Assembly (NCBI RefSeq): GCF_001723175.1
Contig: NC_064650.1
Location: 2,418,001 to 2,482,000 of the forward strand
Length of the DNA: 64,000 nt
Source: Penicillium oxalicum
Taxonomy: Eukaryota; Ascomycota; Eurotiomycetes; Eurotiales; Aspergillaceae
Direction: 5' to 3'
The translations under genes were made by a program, and so were the position numbers. Positions 11,251 to 23,300 of the stretch are shown one piece after another. The notes under the pieces are model-generated. The model was not told the DNA's origin and searched no databases. It saw only the letters and a program-made list of their open reading frames with translations. Each line of letters starts with the position of its first letter. The stretch's first letter is position 1.

Positions 11251-14200
11251 ATGGCGGTTACCGTACTACCAAACAACTCGATGTTCGAGTCTGTCAAGCA
11301 GGCTGTGCGATCAACCTCGACCTGCTCAGATGTCACCGTGTTGTCCCTCCAAACATTGCTCCGCGGATCGTCAAAGGCGCCTGAGAAGCCTGTTCGTCGG
11401 GCGACCAAGACCACAAAGGATTCAACAACAACGACGAGTCGAGCAAAGACCACGAGGACAACGAAGACGCGACCTGCGACCGATATTACGCTACATCTCG
11501 TCGACCAGGATGGGCCCGCGCTGTCGCCTCAGGAGAAACTTGTGCTAGCGACGGAAGTGTTCAATGCGACTTTGAAGACTCTGACAGACGCGTCGAAGGT
11601 TACGACATCGAGGAGACAGACGGCTGCCCCGGATACTGTCTCGGTCAAGTCGGGCAGGACCAATGGCTCCGTCGTTGACAAAGGCGTGGCCTCGACGGCG
11701 GAATGCGCCAGACTGGCTCTGGCTACATTGCGCGCACTCAAGACCGACCAACAGCCCTCCACCGAAATTCCGAATATGCAACTTGAACAAGGTGCCTGCG
11801 TTCTGGCTGGAAAAATGATCACTTTGGGACTGAATGAAATGGCGTGCAAGGAACTCCGATCTCTGAAAAAAAGAATTCAACAATACCTGGATGCGAGGGA
11901 CGCAGGGAAACAGACCGGATCAAACAAAGACCTCTCGGAGGAAGATACGAGCAAGGAGCGCATGTCTGATCTTTTGACTTTTTCAAATATCGCCCATGCG
12001 GAATCGGTGTACGGACTTTTGGTTCCGTATCACGCGAACGTGATGCGACTGCTCGTCGCTGAGAAGAAGCCATCGACAACTGCACGCCTGATTCCTTTTC
12101 TACAGCTCGCGGACCCCAGCAGTCCTGGATCTATTATAATGGCGGCCATGCAGTCCGGGAATTTGACGAGTGAAAAAGCGGCGCTGCAATTACAGCTTCT
12201 TTCCAACACAATACTTTCGCTATGCCCTAGCAAGTCCGTGTCCACCGATGAAGCAACAACAAGGGACTCTCTGCAGCCAATCTCTATTCTCAATCTTCAA
12301 CTCTTGTCTCTCGAAATCCGCACTCTGAGCTGGAAGTTTTCCGGGCATGTCTGCCAGGAAGCTAAGGAGCTTATCGATCCGCTGCTTCGTTACCTCGGCA
12401 GTTTTTCACACCGTAGCAAGAGTGTTGAAAAGTCAGAATTTGGAGCAATTTTCAAGACCATTACTCGAATCCAGACCACAATGGCCGATGTCAAGAAGCA
12501 GCGCCAGGAAACAAAGGATATCACTGCTTCTGCCAGGATAATGACTGTTTTGGGACAGCTTGCTCTGGATGCGGAGTGCTTTGACGAGTCATTGAAGCTT
12601 TTCAATAAAGCTGTCATTCCATTTTTCAATGCGCAGAGTCTTGCTCTAGCTACCGTCAGGTGCAAGATTGCTGCGGTGTACTTTCAAGGTCTGAAAGGAT
12701 CCCAGAAGCTTTCCGAGGGAGCGTTGAAGGCCATTTCAGAGGCCAGCACCGCCTTGGGTATGCAACTTCGGGGAAACGTGAGTGATTTGGACGAATTGCT
12801 CGTCGAAGCTGCGAGGTTGAAAAAGCTTGCTCTAGCTTGGTTCGGTGATGCGATGAACAAATCGGAAGTCAGCAATGCTGACAAGAATGAGATTGCTTCA
12901 AATATGCGCGAGTACCTCCAGGCTTTCTTGAGATTGTTGCGGCGCTACGTGGGCCGACCACCGGTGGAAGAGTGTGATGAAAAGGACCAGGAAATGTACG
13001 ACTCTCGCATTGCCATGTCGAAGAGCATCATCCTCGCCGGCGTGGACTCTGCAGTTGCCATCGGACGGCTGTCAATTATGTCCCAAAGGCCACCCTGGGC
13101 AGATATGCTGTCTATTCTGACTGATTCTCATCGCCTTCTGACGAGTATCGAAACCACGGAAGGGACGGAGCTGGATACCTCTCTGATGGAAAGCATCAGC
13201 GCCGCGCTCGTCAAGCTTTCCAATCTGTATTGGTCTCGTTTTGTCAAAGAAAAGGAAGCAGGCCAAAGCTATCGAGAGCTTCTTCCTCTTCTGAAGCAGT
13301 CGACCCAGCTTCTCTCCTCGTGTTCACTCAACCACCGCAAAACTGCTTTCGCCGCCCTCAAATTCGAGAGAACCGCCCATGTCTACTTGGATGCGTCCAA
13401 GTATGATGATGCCGAGCAAGCCTTCAAATCGTCTCTTTCGGAGTATATAGAGGGGGGAATTCTCGACGAAGTTGGCAAAATGAGCCCCGGCGCCAGTCCA
13501 AGCTCGTTGGAGCACGATCCCAAAAGTTCTGCGTTTGCTTTTAGCCGTGTCTTGTCAGCCTTTTTGAAGTTGAAATTACGAAAAAAACGAACCAAGTCGT
13601 CGTCATCCGTTTATGATAATGCGCAATTGGAGGCTGGGCAGCGGGGGATGCTTCTTGAATGGCAGATCGGACTCCTTTGTGACCTACGCAGCTACGCCCC
13701 AAGTGATGACGAATTCCAGTCAATTCTGAGCCCGCTTGTACGTTCGGCTTTGGATCTCTACGCCGCTCATGCTCACCACCTCCGCTACGCCCGAGTGCTT
13801 CTTTTTGCTCTGCGGTTTTCATTGGAGCATCCTGTTGCCTTGGGTGCCGATCTCACCAGCAAAGTTTTGGAAGAAGGCGCTGAGGCGCTCAAATGTGGTC
13901 ATGGTGTTGGTCAAGACTCTGACTTGGCGGCTTTCGAGGCTCACATCATCAATTCGCTTCGCATGGTCATTGGTTTTCACCGCGGGAGAATCGTTGATTC
14001 TGAGTTGAACGACACGCTTTCTTCGTGGTCTGCTATGATTCGCCAGTGCTCTGATTCCAAGTCACTATCCACGTGCATCACAGATGTGGACTACTGGATT
14101 CTCCAGTTGAAGGCTTTGGTTGATTACACCGAAATTCACAGCCTTTGGAAACCCCAGCTCTCCGCTCTTGAGCTGATCCTTCGCGCTGTAGAGCTCCAGC

Positions 14201-17200
14201 AGTTCGGTGATTTCTCCGATGCGATCTGCATACTTGCTCGTCTAGTCCTGCAACACTGCCGGCTTGGGCACTGTCAAAAGGCTGGGGATTTACTCACACG
14301 CGGTGAGCAGTATGTTGAACACAAGAACACCTCCCTCATTGCCAAGATCGCGTACCAACTAGCCCGGGTGGAGTACCTGCTAGAAACTGGTGAGACTGAG
14401 AAAGCAGCCTCTGTACTCTCCGCGGCCCGGGCATTCTATGACGGGAGCCGTGACTCAAAAGAACTGATTAATCTGACCGGCCTCGCAAAAATCTCCGTTG
14501 AGCGATTGATCGCGGATGCAGCCTTCATTCACTCTCGCTTGTCTACCGCCCAGGGATCCATGACTCAGGCTCTGTACTTTGCCAAGTTGGCAGTGCGGCT
14601 GAATTGCCGAATTTGGGCAAAGGTCGAGAAGCTTGCACAGAAGAAGCAGAACCGAGCTTTGCCTTCGTCCGCCGCTTCTAGTGTTGAAGTCGTCACTGAT
14701 GGTGTGGCCCAGATTGATCTGTCACAGAACGGGTCTTCATCTACCATTTCCACAACTTACGTCCAGGGGGCTCCCTTTTGGCCTCATCTTGGATCGCATC
14801 ATTCGAGTTTGTTGAATCTCGCAGCCTTATCAGCTCATCATGGGCTGTTTCAGGATGCCATCTACTACGGTGAGCAGGCGTTGAAAATTGATCGGACACT
14901 TGATGCCAATGTGCGCTTGATTGCTGCTCAAACTCAGCTTGGATCCTACCGAGTTCTCGGTGGCCATTTGAGCGAGGGCCAAGAGCTTCTTGCTGCAGCT
15001 TCCGAGTCATCGAAGCAGTTGCAAACGAGCGTTGAGACCGTGTCTCTGCACATGGCACTTGCATCATTCTATGAATCACAAGACCAACATGACAAGGCGC
15101 TCCGTGTCTTAAAAGAAGGGGATAAGCTTATTACTTCTCTCATCGACTCGGATACAATCAGCGTTTTGGCCAGTTCCAACGTGGCATCGCTAGAGGAGAA
15201 GATGACCAAGTTGCAAGTAAGGAGCAGCAGCAGAAGAACGGCGGCGGCACCAGCTCCCGCTACACCAGCACGACGAACCCGGGCTACAAGCTCGGCTGCA
15301 GCATCACGAACGACAAAGAGAGCTGTCGCATCTAAGACACCTGCACCGGAGATTCAGTCGACTACTCTTCTGCGGCTGAGAAGCTTAATCCTCCGCCAGC
15401 AAGCCGATTGCTTACGTGCGCTTCGTGATTTCGATGGCTCTGCTCAACTTCTCATCGAAGCTCGACAGTGCGCGATTGCTAGAGAAAGCAAGGTTTCTAT
15501 CGAGATTGGGGAAAGTGAGCATCTCCTTGCAGATGCTATCCGTCATTTCGCCAGCCATGCGGTATACTGTGTGCTTCCTGAGTCGACCATCTCTTTGCCT
15601 TCATTGACCTCTCCCGTCAAAGGTGGGGAGCTCACCACGTCCGCAGCTGTGAAGCCCTCGGTGGTGAAAAAGCCCCGCGCCCCAGCCAGAACAACGCGCA
15701 CCAAGGCACAAAAAGCCAGTGAGGACTTTGTGATGATGCTGTCAAAAGCAAGTGAGTGCCTCACTAGCGTCTTCTCTGAGGCAACTGTCCTCGGCTCCAC
15801 GCTCGATGGTCATGCTGCGTCCCGGCTGATGAGTCGAATCTCCATGCTTTCACATGCCACTACCCCGGGAGGAGCTGCTACCTGGGTGCAATCGCCTGCG
15901 AACATGAATGAAATCGGGCGTGTTGGAGCATTCGCCCGAGAACATATTGCTATTGACTTTGATCGTCAATTATCCGATTTTGGCGATCCTCTTCTTTGGC
16001 CCACCACTGCGCCCCAACTTGAGGGGAAGAATGAGGATATTTGCACCAACTTTGCTGAGAATTATATCGATATTCTGCCCGAAAACTGGAACGTCCTCTC
16101 GCTATCCCTCAGCGCGGACTGCAGTGAATTTTATGTCTCCCGCCTGCAGAAAAATCGCCCTCCATTCTTGCTCCGTCTTCCTCTGCGGCGAGGCAATTCC
16201 GACGAGGATGAGGAAGAGCAGTTTACGTTTGAAGACGGCAAAGAAGAGATGCGGGAGCTGATCAAGTTAGCAAACCAAAGCGCACATGCTGCCAAAGCTC
16301 AGACAACGAAGCAGATGAAAAAGGAGTGGTGGACCAATCGTGAGGCGTTGGATCAACGCATGGAGAGTCTTTTGCATAACGTGGAAAATGTCTGGTTTGG
16401 AGGCTTCCGTGGAATTTTTTCGCCTCTGGCCAAGCATTCTGATGCATTTGCTCGATTTGCGGATGCCTTTCAAGGCATTCTCGACAAACACCTTCCTTCG
16501 CGCCAGAAGGGTGGCAAAGCCGCCTCGCCGCGCCTGACTCTTCACCAAAATGTCCTCGAGTTATTCATTGGTCTGCGTGACTTGGACAGCCAGGAGGAAC
16601 CCGATGATATCCTGATGGATCTCCTGTACTTTGTGGTGGATATTCTTCAATTCCAGGGTGAGCGCAACGCTTACGACGAAATTGACTTTGACATGATGGT
16701 CGTGGATACCCTCGATGCTCTGCGAGGCTATCATGATGCTGCCCGGGAGGATATTGCTGCCAGCTCGCCGAGCCACACTGTGCTCGTTCTTGACAAAGCT
16801 CTGCATCTCTTTCCATGGGAATCTCTCCCTTGTCTCCAGGGCTTCCCCGTGTGCCGAGTGCCTTCGCTCGAGTGTCTTCGCGACCGAGTCCTTCGTTTCC
16901 GAGACTCACAGGCTGGGGCTGTCATTCGACGGACTTCCGGCTCGTATTTGCTCAATCCAACGGGGGATCTGCGCACGACGCAAGAGAACTTTGAGCCTGG
17001 GCTGTCCAAGTTGGATTCCTGGGCAGGGATGGTTAACCGTGAACCATCGGAAGAAGAATTCCGATCCGCACTAGAGACCAAGGACCTCTTCCTGTACTTT
17101 GGTCACGGAAGTGGCGCGCAATACATCCGGGGACGAACCGTCAAGCGCCTGACTAAGTGTGCGGTAGCCTTTTTGATGGGCTGTAGCAGTGGCACTCTCA

Positions 17201-17484
17201 CCGAGGCGGGCGAATATGAGCCCTACGGCACACCTATGAACTATCTGCAAGCTGGTAGTCCAGCCTTGGTAGCAACCTTGTGGGATGTGACGGATAAGGA
17301 TATTGATCGATTCGCGACCTCCACGTTTGACACGTGGGGACTCTTGGATAAGAAGGGCAAGTCTCGTCGCGCCAGCGAGAAGAGTCTGGACGATGCGGTT
17401 GCAGGGGCTCGAGCGTCGTGTGTGCTGAAGTATCTGAATGGAGCTGCACCCGTGGTCTATGGTGTCCCGGTCTTCTTGGATTAA
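11251..17484 (+). CDS. bimB: Separase (ESP1/BimB), C50-family cysteine protease
   Basis: One intronless frame of 2077 residues, the size expected of fungal separases. The N-terminal 1500 residues are a helical array with TPR-like repeats; low-complexity Ser/Thr/Lys/Arg linkers lie near residues 50-75 and 1320-1365. The C-terminal peptidase C50 domain carries the catalytic histidine in FGHGSGAQY (His1952) and the catalytic cysteine in FLMGCSSGT (Cys1978), both intact. Separase cleaves the cohesin subunit Scc1/Rad21 at anaphase onset and is held inactive by securin; the Aspergillus nidulans gene is bimB. The start at 11251 was chosen for its context and because the upstream in-frame extension overlaps the divergent neighbour. 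Two basic Ser/Thr-rich regions (about 15210-15350 and 15640-15720) may be regulatory linkers. Identification is secure; only the N-terminal boundary is open. Confidence 0.95.
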   Translation: MAVTVLPNNSMFESVKQAVRSTSTCSDVTVLSLQTLLRGSSKAPEKPVRRATKTTKDSTTTTSRAKTTRTTKTRPATDITLHLVDQDGPALSPQEKLVLATEVFNATLKTLTDASKVTTSRRQTAAPDTVSVKSGRTNGSVVDKGVASTAECARLALATLRALKTDQQPSTEIPNMQLEQGACVLAGKMITLGLNEMACKELRSLKKRIQQYLDARDAGKQTGSNKDLSEEDTSKERMSDLLTFSNIAHAESVYGLLVPYHANVMRLLVAEKKPSTTARLIPFLQLADPSSPGSIIMAAMQSGNLTSEKAALQLQLLSNTILSLCPSKSVSTDEATTRDSLQPISILNLQLLSLEIRTLSWKFSGHVCQEAKELIDPLLRYLGSFSHRSKSVEKSEFGAIFKTITRIQTTMADVKKQRQETKDITASARIMTVLGQLALDAECFDESLKLFNKAVIPFFNAQSLALATVRCKIAAVYFQGLKGSQKLSEGALKAISEASTALGMQLRGNVSDLDELLVEAARLKKLALAWFGDAMNKSEVSNADKNEIASNMREYLQAFLRLLRRYVGRPPVEECDEKDQEMYDSRIAMSKSIILAGVDSAVAIGRLSIMSQRPPWADMLSILTDSHRLLTSIETTEGTELDTSLMESISAALVKLSNLYWSRFVKEKEAGQSYRELLPLLKQSTQLLSSCSLNHRKTAFAALKFERTAHVYLDASKYDDAEQAFKSSLSEYIEGGILDEVGKMSPGASPSSLEHDPKSSAFAFSRVLSAFLKLKLRKKRTKSSSSVYDNAQLEAGQRGMLLEWQIGLLCDLRSYAPSDDEFQSILSPLVRSALDLYAAHAHHLRYARVLLFALRFSLEHPVALGADLTSKVLEEGAEALKCGHGVGQDSDLAAFEAHIINSLRMVIGFHRGRIVDSELNDTLSSWSAMIRQCSDSKSLSTCITDVDYWILQLKALVDYTEIHSLWKPQLSALELILRAVELQQFGDFSDAICILARLVLQHCRLGHCQKAGDLLTRGEQYVEHKNTSLIAKIAYQLARVEYLLETGETEKAASVLSAARAFYDGSRDSKELINLTGLAKISVERLIADAAFIHSRLSTAQGSMTQALYFAKLAVRLNCRIWAKVEKLAQKKQNRALPSSAASSVEVVTDGVAQIDLSQNGSSSTISTTYVQGAPFWPHLGSHHSSLLNLAALSAHHGLFQDAIYYGEQALKIDRTLDANVRLIAAQTQLGSYRVLGGHLSEGQELLAAASESSKQLQTSVETVSLHMALASFYESQDQHDKALRVLKEGDKLITSLIDSDTISVLASSNVASLEEKMTKLQVRSSSRRTAAAPAPATPARRTRATSSAAASRTTKRAVASKTPAPEIQSTTLLRLRSLILRQQADCLRALRDFDGSAQLLIEARQCAIARESKVSIEIGESEHLLADAIRHFASHAVYCVLPESTISLPSLTSPVKGGELTTSAAVKPSVVKKPRAPARTTRTKAQKASEDFVMMLSKASECLTSVFSEATVLGSTLDGHAASRLMSRISMLSHATTPGGAATWVQSPANMNEIGRVGAFAREHIAIDFDRQLSDFGDPLLWPTTAPQLEGKNEDICTNFAENYIDILPENWNVLSLSLSADCSEFYVSRLQKNRPPFLLRLPLRRGNSDEDEEEQFTFEDGKEEMRELIKLANQSAHAAKAQTTKQMKKEWWTNREALDQRMESLLHNVENVWFGGFRGIFSPLAKHSDAFARFADAFQGILDKHLPSRQKGGKAASPRLTLHQNVLELFIGLRDLDSQEEPDDILMDLLYFVVDILQFQGERNAYDEIDFDMMVVDTLDALRGYHDAAREDIAASSPSHTVLVLDKALHLFPWESLPCLQGFPVCRVPSLECLRDRVLRFRDSQAGAVIRRTSGSYLLNPTGDLRTTQENFEPGLSKLDSWAGMVNREPSEEEFRSALETKDLFLYFGHGSGAQYIRGRTVKRLTKCAVAFLMGCSSGTLTEAGEYEPYGTPMNYLQAGSPALVATLWDVTDKDIDRFATSTFDTWGLLDKKGKSRRASEKSLDDAVAGARASCVLKYLNGAAPVVYGVPVFLD

Positions 17485-17965
17485 GGAGGTTGATATCTCC
17501 TTGTTATTTTTAATTTTTTTTGTTCTTTTCGGCATTCTTTTTTGTTGCAATAACCATTTGTTTCATACTATCATCGCAGAGCGCGGTTTATTTGTTTAGT
17601 TGCATCTGTACTTTACCCCAGGGTGGGAGGGGAGGTCTATTCTACATTTATACCCCATTGCCAAAGCATTTATACGCATCTTGTTTTTCTGCTCAGACAC
17701 CTTCATTTTCCACATTTCACCCCATTCTTCTTTTTCCTTATCAATCGCCTCCAACTTCGAGTCCGTCGGTCCAAACAGCCGAGTCAGCCGTGCCGAAGTG
17801 GAGAGTGGAGCTCTCCCCTCATGCGGGACAACCAAATCAAAAAAACAACCCCGCGCCAGCACTAAAAACGTCATTTTTCCCGCTTGTGTGGAATTCGATC
17901 TCCTTCTTCTCATCTCATTCCCTCTGTCACCTTCCGGCTCGCAGTACTCTGCACGTCCATCCATC
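17485..17965. other. Intergenic, separase 3' UTR and S-formylglutathione hydrolase promoter
   Basis: T-rich sequence follows the separase stop, then a C/T-rich tract precedes the next start codon. Overlapping frames here are low-complexity and not conserved-looking. Confidence 0.5.
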
Positions 17966-19213
17966 ATGTCCGGCGTTACTGAAAAGGCACGCATTGCCTC
18001 TTTTGGCGGCAAGCTCCTCAAGCTGAGCCACAATGCTTCTACCACCCGTTGCGAAATGTCTTTCAACTTGTATCTCCCTCCGGGGGCTGTGGACAGCAAT
18101 GCATCCAGCAAGGTCCCTGTGCTGATTTATCTGTCTGGTCTGACCTGTACCGCCGACAATTGCTCCGAGAAGGGCTTCTTCCAGCATGCGGCCAGCAAGA
18201 AGGGAATTGCGGTGCTGTATCCGGATACCAGCCCTCGTAAGTAGTCTCCAGTCTTTTGTTTTATTGGGATTTTGTTTTGTTTTTTTAGAATACATGGAGA
18301 CTACTATGGCGGTGCTGCAAGATTATTCCAGGGTATCTTGTTCTGTTTCGTTTGCTAATGGACTGGCCAGGGGGTTTGAACATTGCTGGCGAGGACGACT
18401 CGTATGACTTTGGATCCGGCGCTGGCTTCTACGTTGATGCGACCAAGGCCCCTTATGACCAGGGATACAACATGTACAGCTATGTCACTGAAGAGCTGCC
18501 TCAGACTGTCTTCAAGGCGTTTCCGCAATTGGACTCCAGCCGCGTGAGCATTACCGGTCATAGTATGGGTGGACACGGTGCTCTCACACTGGTGAGTTGG
18601 TTTTTTGAACTGCCTATTTGAACCTCTGCTCTGCTGGTCTAAAGGGACATCCGTCACTGATTGATCTCGTTCAGTTCCTGCGCAACCCGGGCAAGTACAA
18701 GTCTGTCTCGGCATTCGCTCCAATCTCCAACCCGATCAACTGTCCCTGGGGTCAAAAGGCGTTCAAGGGATACTTTGGCGAAGACCAGCAGGAAAAGTGG
18801 AAGGAGCATGATGCGACAGAGTTGGTAAAGAAGTGGAACGGTCCAGAGTTGGATATTCTCATTGATGTGGTAAGTCCTTGTCTTTATTATCCTCTCTCTG
18901 TCTCTCTCTCTCTCTTCGTTGCGGAAGAGGGATATAGTAACCTCAACGAGAATAAGCCCTTCAAAAACCAAGAAACGATACTCTATTCAAAAGTTTCAAA
19001 CTAAAACTTCCCCCTTCTTTTCCCACACAGGGCACCGGCGACAACTTTTACAAACAAGGCCAACTACTCCCCGAGAACCTCCAAGCCGCCGCCGCCGAGG
19101 CCGGCCACAAGGGCGTAAATGTTCGATTCCAGCCAGACTACGACCACTCTTATTACACCATGGCCACCTTTGCAGATGACCATGTGGAACATGCTGCCAA
19201 GTATTTGAAATAG
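17966..19213 (+). CDS. S-formylglutathione hydrolase (esterase D family)
   Basis: Four exons: 17966-18236, 18371-18591, 18675-18869 and 19031-19213, giving 289 residues, the normal family length. Splices are canonical and phases agree. The sequence has the family's [17 protein letters not shown] segment (oxyanion-hole region), the nucleophile elbow GHSMGG with Ser155, the [17 protein letters not shown] block and the C-terminal PDYDHSYYT motif that supplies the catalytic His; the Asp lies in GTGDNF. The enzyme hydrolyses S-formylglutathione to glutathione and formate, the second step of glutathione-dependent formaldehyde detoxification in the cytosol. For exon 3 the acceptor GTTCAG (18674) was preferred over an upstream AAAG because it gives the conserved order [22 protein letters not shown]. 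Convergent with exportin-T downstream. Confidence 0.95.
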
Positions 19214-20364
19214 TGGGTGAGCTATTACATTGTTCTTTTTTTTGCATCTATATATACATATATTTTGGCATTTTTGGCCTCTTTCTCGTTCTTTCTCCCT
19301 CTTCCTCTTTTTTTTCAATTCCAAATAGTCGGGTCATTCACGATAGTGATACTTCGAAAGGTTGACATCGTGATGAAATGAAAACCGAATACCTTGTTAA
19401 AATTCTCTCAAATCAGGTCTTTTCTCTTCCTTCGTTTTTTCATTTTCATTTCTTTTTTGATATATATCTTTTTTTTGTTCCAATTCCCGAGGACCCATTC
19501 TAACTTGATTTAAATATTCAATTGAAAGTGGACGTCAACGTCAGCATCAACATGATGAACAGTATGGCAGATACAAACTCTAGGGGTTCAGTGCTATAAA
19601 TTTGTTGATATATCGATACATTTCCATAAAACATAGGTCCACTAGCAATCTTAAGTCCCACTGTGTTTGGACGTCAGAGTACAACAGCCCCGCACCATCC
19701 GATACCTTAAATAGTTGAAACATCCTTTTTTAGACTGAAGGGAATACGTTTTTTCTCCGTTGGAGGCCTTAAAAACCCTCCTTGAGAAGAGGGGCAAGAA
19801 TATCTCTAATAAGGAAGAAATTACCGGTGAAATCACCCATGATCCATATTTTTTTTGATTTTTTTTTCTTCATCGGTCCTTTTTCCCGCTTCGCTTTTCG
19901 AGATGCGTCGTTTTGCTATGTTCTTAGGTGTTGTTTTGTCTCTTTGTCTTTTTATAGTTGAAGAGATAGAGGGGATCTGGGGAGAGGAGAGGACGGGAAC
20001 CAATGAAAAAGAAAAGAAAAGAATTAATGCAGTAATGGTTTGCTAGCCTATTAGCATGAAAACGGTGAGGACTGGATGGATGCAATAGACAGTTGACAGG
20101 ACGAGAGTTTTGATGTCAAAGGTGATGGATTGGGCTGGATTACATGCTTGCAGAACAAGTGATCATCCTATGTGTGAAGGAAGACACGGGAGCACAGAAA
20201 GACATCCCTTCGTTTGGCTGGAGCCCCTTTGTCGCAGGATGTCAAAAACGCGAACAGGGAAGATGATTGGTATTGCATGGGGGAATCTAATAAACAGAGG
20301 ATTGTGGAAAACATGACAGGGTTTTGTCGTGAAGGTAGGTGACGATCAAAGGAAAATGGCTTTT
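19214..20364. other. Convergent intergenic region, A/T-rich
   Basis: About 1.15 kb between two convergent genes. It is rich in T and A homopolymers and contains no credible coding sequence. It should include the 3' UTRs of the hydrolase and of exportin-T. Confidence 0.5.
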
Positions 20365-23300
20365 TTATGCGCTTAATCGCTGAATAAAAGACTAGAAATC
20401 GGGGGGAAAGAGCACAGATGGTCAGTTTCTTGCTTGGTCTCGGAAAAAGAAAGGAGTGACATGCAGTCCAAACTTACCGGGAAGAATTGCCTAAATCCTT
20501 TCATGTCCAACTGACTGAGGGCCGTCAAGAATTCTTCAATCAGATCACCACCCATGCCCATGCCGGGAAGTTCCCGAGTCCGCAGATACTCAACGTATTC
20601 CATCCCGGTCTTGAGGTAGATGGTGCGTTGCAGACCACCTGCTTCAGCGAGAACTTGCTTGGCGAGGGCATCTTTCGAGTTGAAGCTAGGCGTGGTAGGG
20701 AGAGCCCAGCAAAGAGGCGAGAATCGGCTGATCATGAACCCACCAAATCCAGGAATGGCCGCCTGAGTTGGCGCAGCGCCGTTGGAAGCCCCCGGGGCAA
20801 TGTCGGGTCCACCCCAAGCGCTTCCCATTCTGGAGAGGACGGAGAAGGCCATTTTCGCGGTCGTAAAGTCTTCAATGTCCTTGGCAAAGTGCTCGATGGT
20901 TGTAATCACCGTTTCAAAGAGCGGTTGATTCCCTGCCGACAGATTTTAGCATTGCGGCCATCCAGAGTCAAAAAAGTAAAAAAAAATAATAATCGACAAC
21001 TTACTCTCACTGATGATTACGGCACCCAAGTCATTGTTCAAGACAGCCAGCAGGAAGTTGAGATATTCACGCTTCAGCTCAGCCAGCTGAATCTCGTCAT
21101 CGGTACCCGTGGTCGGATCGGCTAGACCAGAAAAGACGCGCTGGAGGAAGGGAGTCAAAAGAGTGTCGAGAATACTAAAGATTTCGCCCTTGAATCCAAA
21201 GATGACCTGGTCCAGCAGACGCAGAAACAGAGCCATCTCGTCGCGGGAAGATGTCTGTGTCAAAAGTCCGTCGATCCACCGGGGAAGCTGGGGCAGGATG
21301 CGCACGCCGAGAACGCTGATCAATCGGGAAAAGGCAAATCGGGCGGCCGTACGAATGTTGAATGATGTCTTGAGAGACTCGAGAGCAACCAGAGTCGCCT
21401 CAGCCACCTGGCAGAAACATTCAGACACCTCTGGCGCGGGGGTGGTGACTGGGGTGCTACTGGCCGGGGTCAGTGTGCCTAGAGCCATGATGTCGTGGTG
21501 AATCTGCAGGAGCGCTCGATCGTCGTTGGACTTGGCCGCATCAAGATTACGTTGCATGTCGGCGAAGATCGGGTTCAGCACGGACTGAACGTAAAGCACC
21601 TGCTTGTCGACAGGCACGCTGTTGGTCGAGCAGATGACACCGACAGCCTCAAAGAGGTACAGCTGGCTATTGAACACCGCATCTGCAGAGCCTTCGTGAT
21701 CTTCCGAAGACATCTCATCGCCATCCTCGCCGTCAGAGGGAAGCTCCGCTTGGATGACCAGGAGATCACCGAGGGCTTCCACAACGGTCTGCGCCACGTT
21801 GCCAATCAGACCCCGCAACTGCTTGACGAGTCGTTGGAAGAGATACCAGGAGCGAGTCTTGACCTTGCGATTCGGGTGGTGGACCAACTGCAGGAAACTC
21901 TCCAGCACCCCCGGAATCAGCTGCACGTGATTTTGGAAGAACGAACTGTAGCGAACACAAATCTCCATGTACTGAAGCTGAGTCGCCGGGTGGGTGAACG
22001 AACGAATGTCCGACTCCACCATGCCGAGCATCATCTCGATCAGACGTACCGCGGCAGGACCGTTGGGTGAGCCCTTGGCATACAAGCCGCCAGCCTTGAC
22101 CGCGAGATCGCCAAAGATGAACATCTCATGCAGAGCGAGATCCAGGTCACGCCAATCAATCTGACCCCCCGAGGCCCGCAACTTTTCAAAGGTGGTGCCC
22201 ACCACTTCTGAGATGGCGTCAATGTACAATTGTTCGTCGGCCGAGGCAATGATCTGCTGCAGCACGCCCAGTCTCTTGCGAAGCTCCTGGAATTCCGCCT
22301 CGTCGGTCTGTTCATCCTCATCGCCCCAGTTGGACGTTTCGTCGTACCGCATCTTGGCCACGATGGCTTTCAGGACCGGCAACAGAATGGACTTGTTTCG
22401 CGCTTCCAATGCTGCGTCGCCCTTGGCCACCTTGCGCATGTAGGTGAGCATGTCGTTGACGCAGGGGATCACCGTCGAGCAAATCTCGTCGTATTCGTCA
22501 GAGAAGAATCGCAGAATGTGAGGAAGGAAAACTTGAAGGAGGTCGCTGGCTTTGTCTTTCACGGGGCCCGTGTCGGTCTCGAGCGCCCGCACGATATCCA
22601 TGACAGTGATGTTGACGAGCTTGGCGACGGTCTCTGCGAGGTCGACGTCGTACTTGTATGTGAATCGACTCTCTCGGAGAGGTGGGCTGTTGGACAGCTG
22701 CGTGACGATCGAGTCCAGGTTGAGGAAGACGATCATTTCGATCTTGTCGGCCGGCTTCATCTTCTTGCCGATGATCTCGGTGAACACGTCGACGGCGGCA
22801 TCCCGCACCCGTTGTTCCCCATCGCGCAGTTCCTGCTTCTCCGCACGGCCCAACTGCTGGAACAGCAGGTCCAACATGGTCTGGTTGACGACCAGACCAA
22901 TGTCAATCCAGCTGACCCAACTTCCGACGGCCTTCAAACACAGCTCGACCACGGTGTCGTCCGCGTCCCGCCACGTAGACAGGATTTCTTGCCATGAACT
23001 GGCGATTTTCTGCATGTCCCGTTCTCGGATCAGATCTTTCAAACTATTCGCCTTGTCCTGCTCGCCACGGGATCTTGACACCAGCACATCGCCAATTTCC
23101 TCGTGGATCGAGTTGACGACTCGCAGATAGAACAAAATTCCGTTCAGGTTATCGCGGCCCGTGCTGGCCGAACTCTTGTATGTGAGGCTCAACAGGTCGT
23201 CGAAACAGGTCTCCCAACGGCCGGCATAGAGTCCGGCGAACAAGTAGGTGACTGTCTGTGCGAGCTTATTCTGAATGTACGGGGCATCGGGCGTCGCAGC

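Noticed and set aside
17600..18244. Long frame reaching upstream of the S-formylglutathione hydrolase start
   Set aside because: The upstream part is a T/C-rich leader; the family's N-terminus begins at the ATG at 17966.
22230..22997. 255-codon + strand frame inside exportin-T
   Set aside because: Antisense shadow of the LOS1 exon, with composition explained by the opposite strand.
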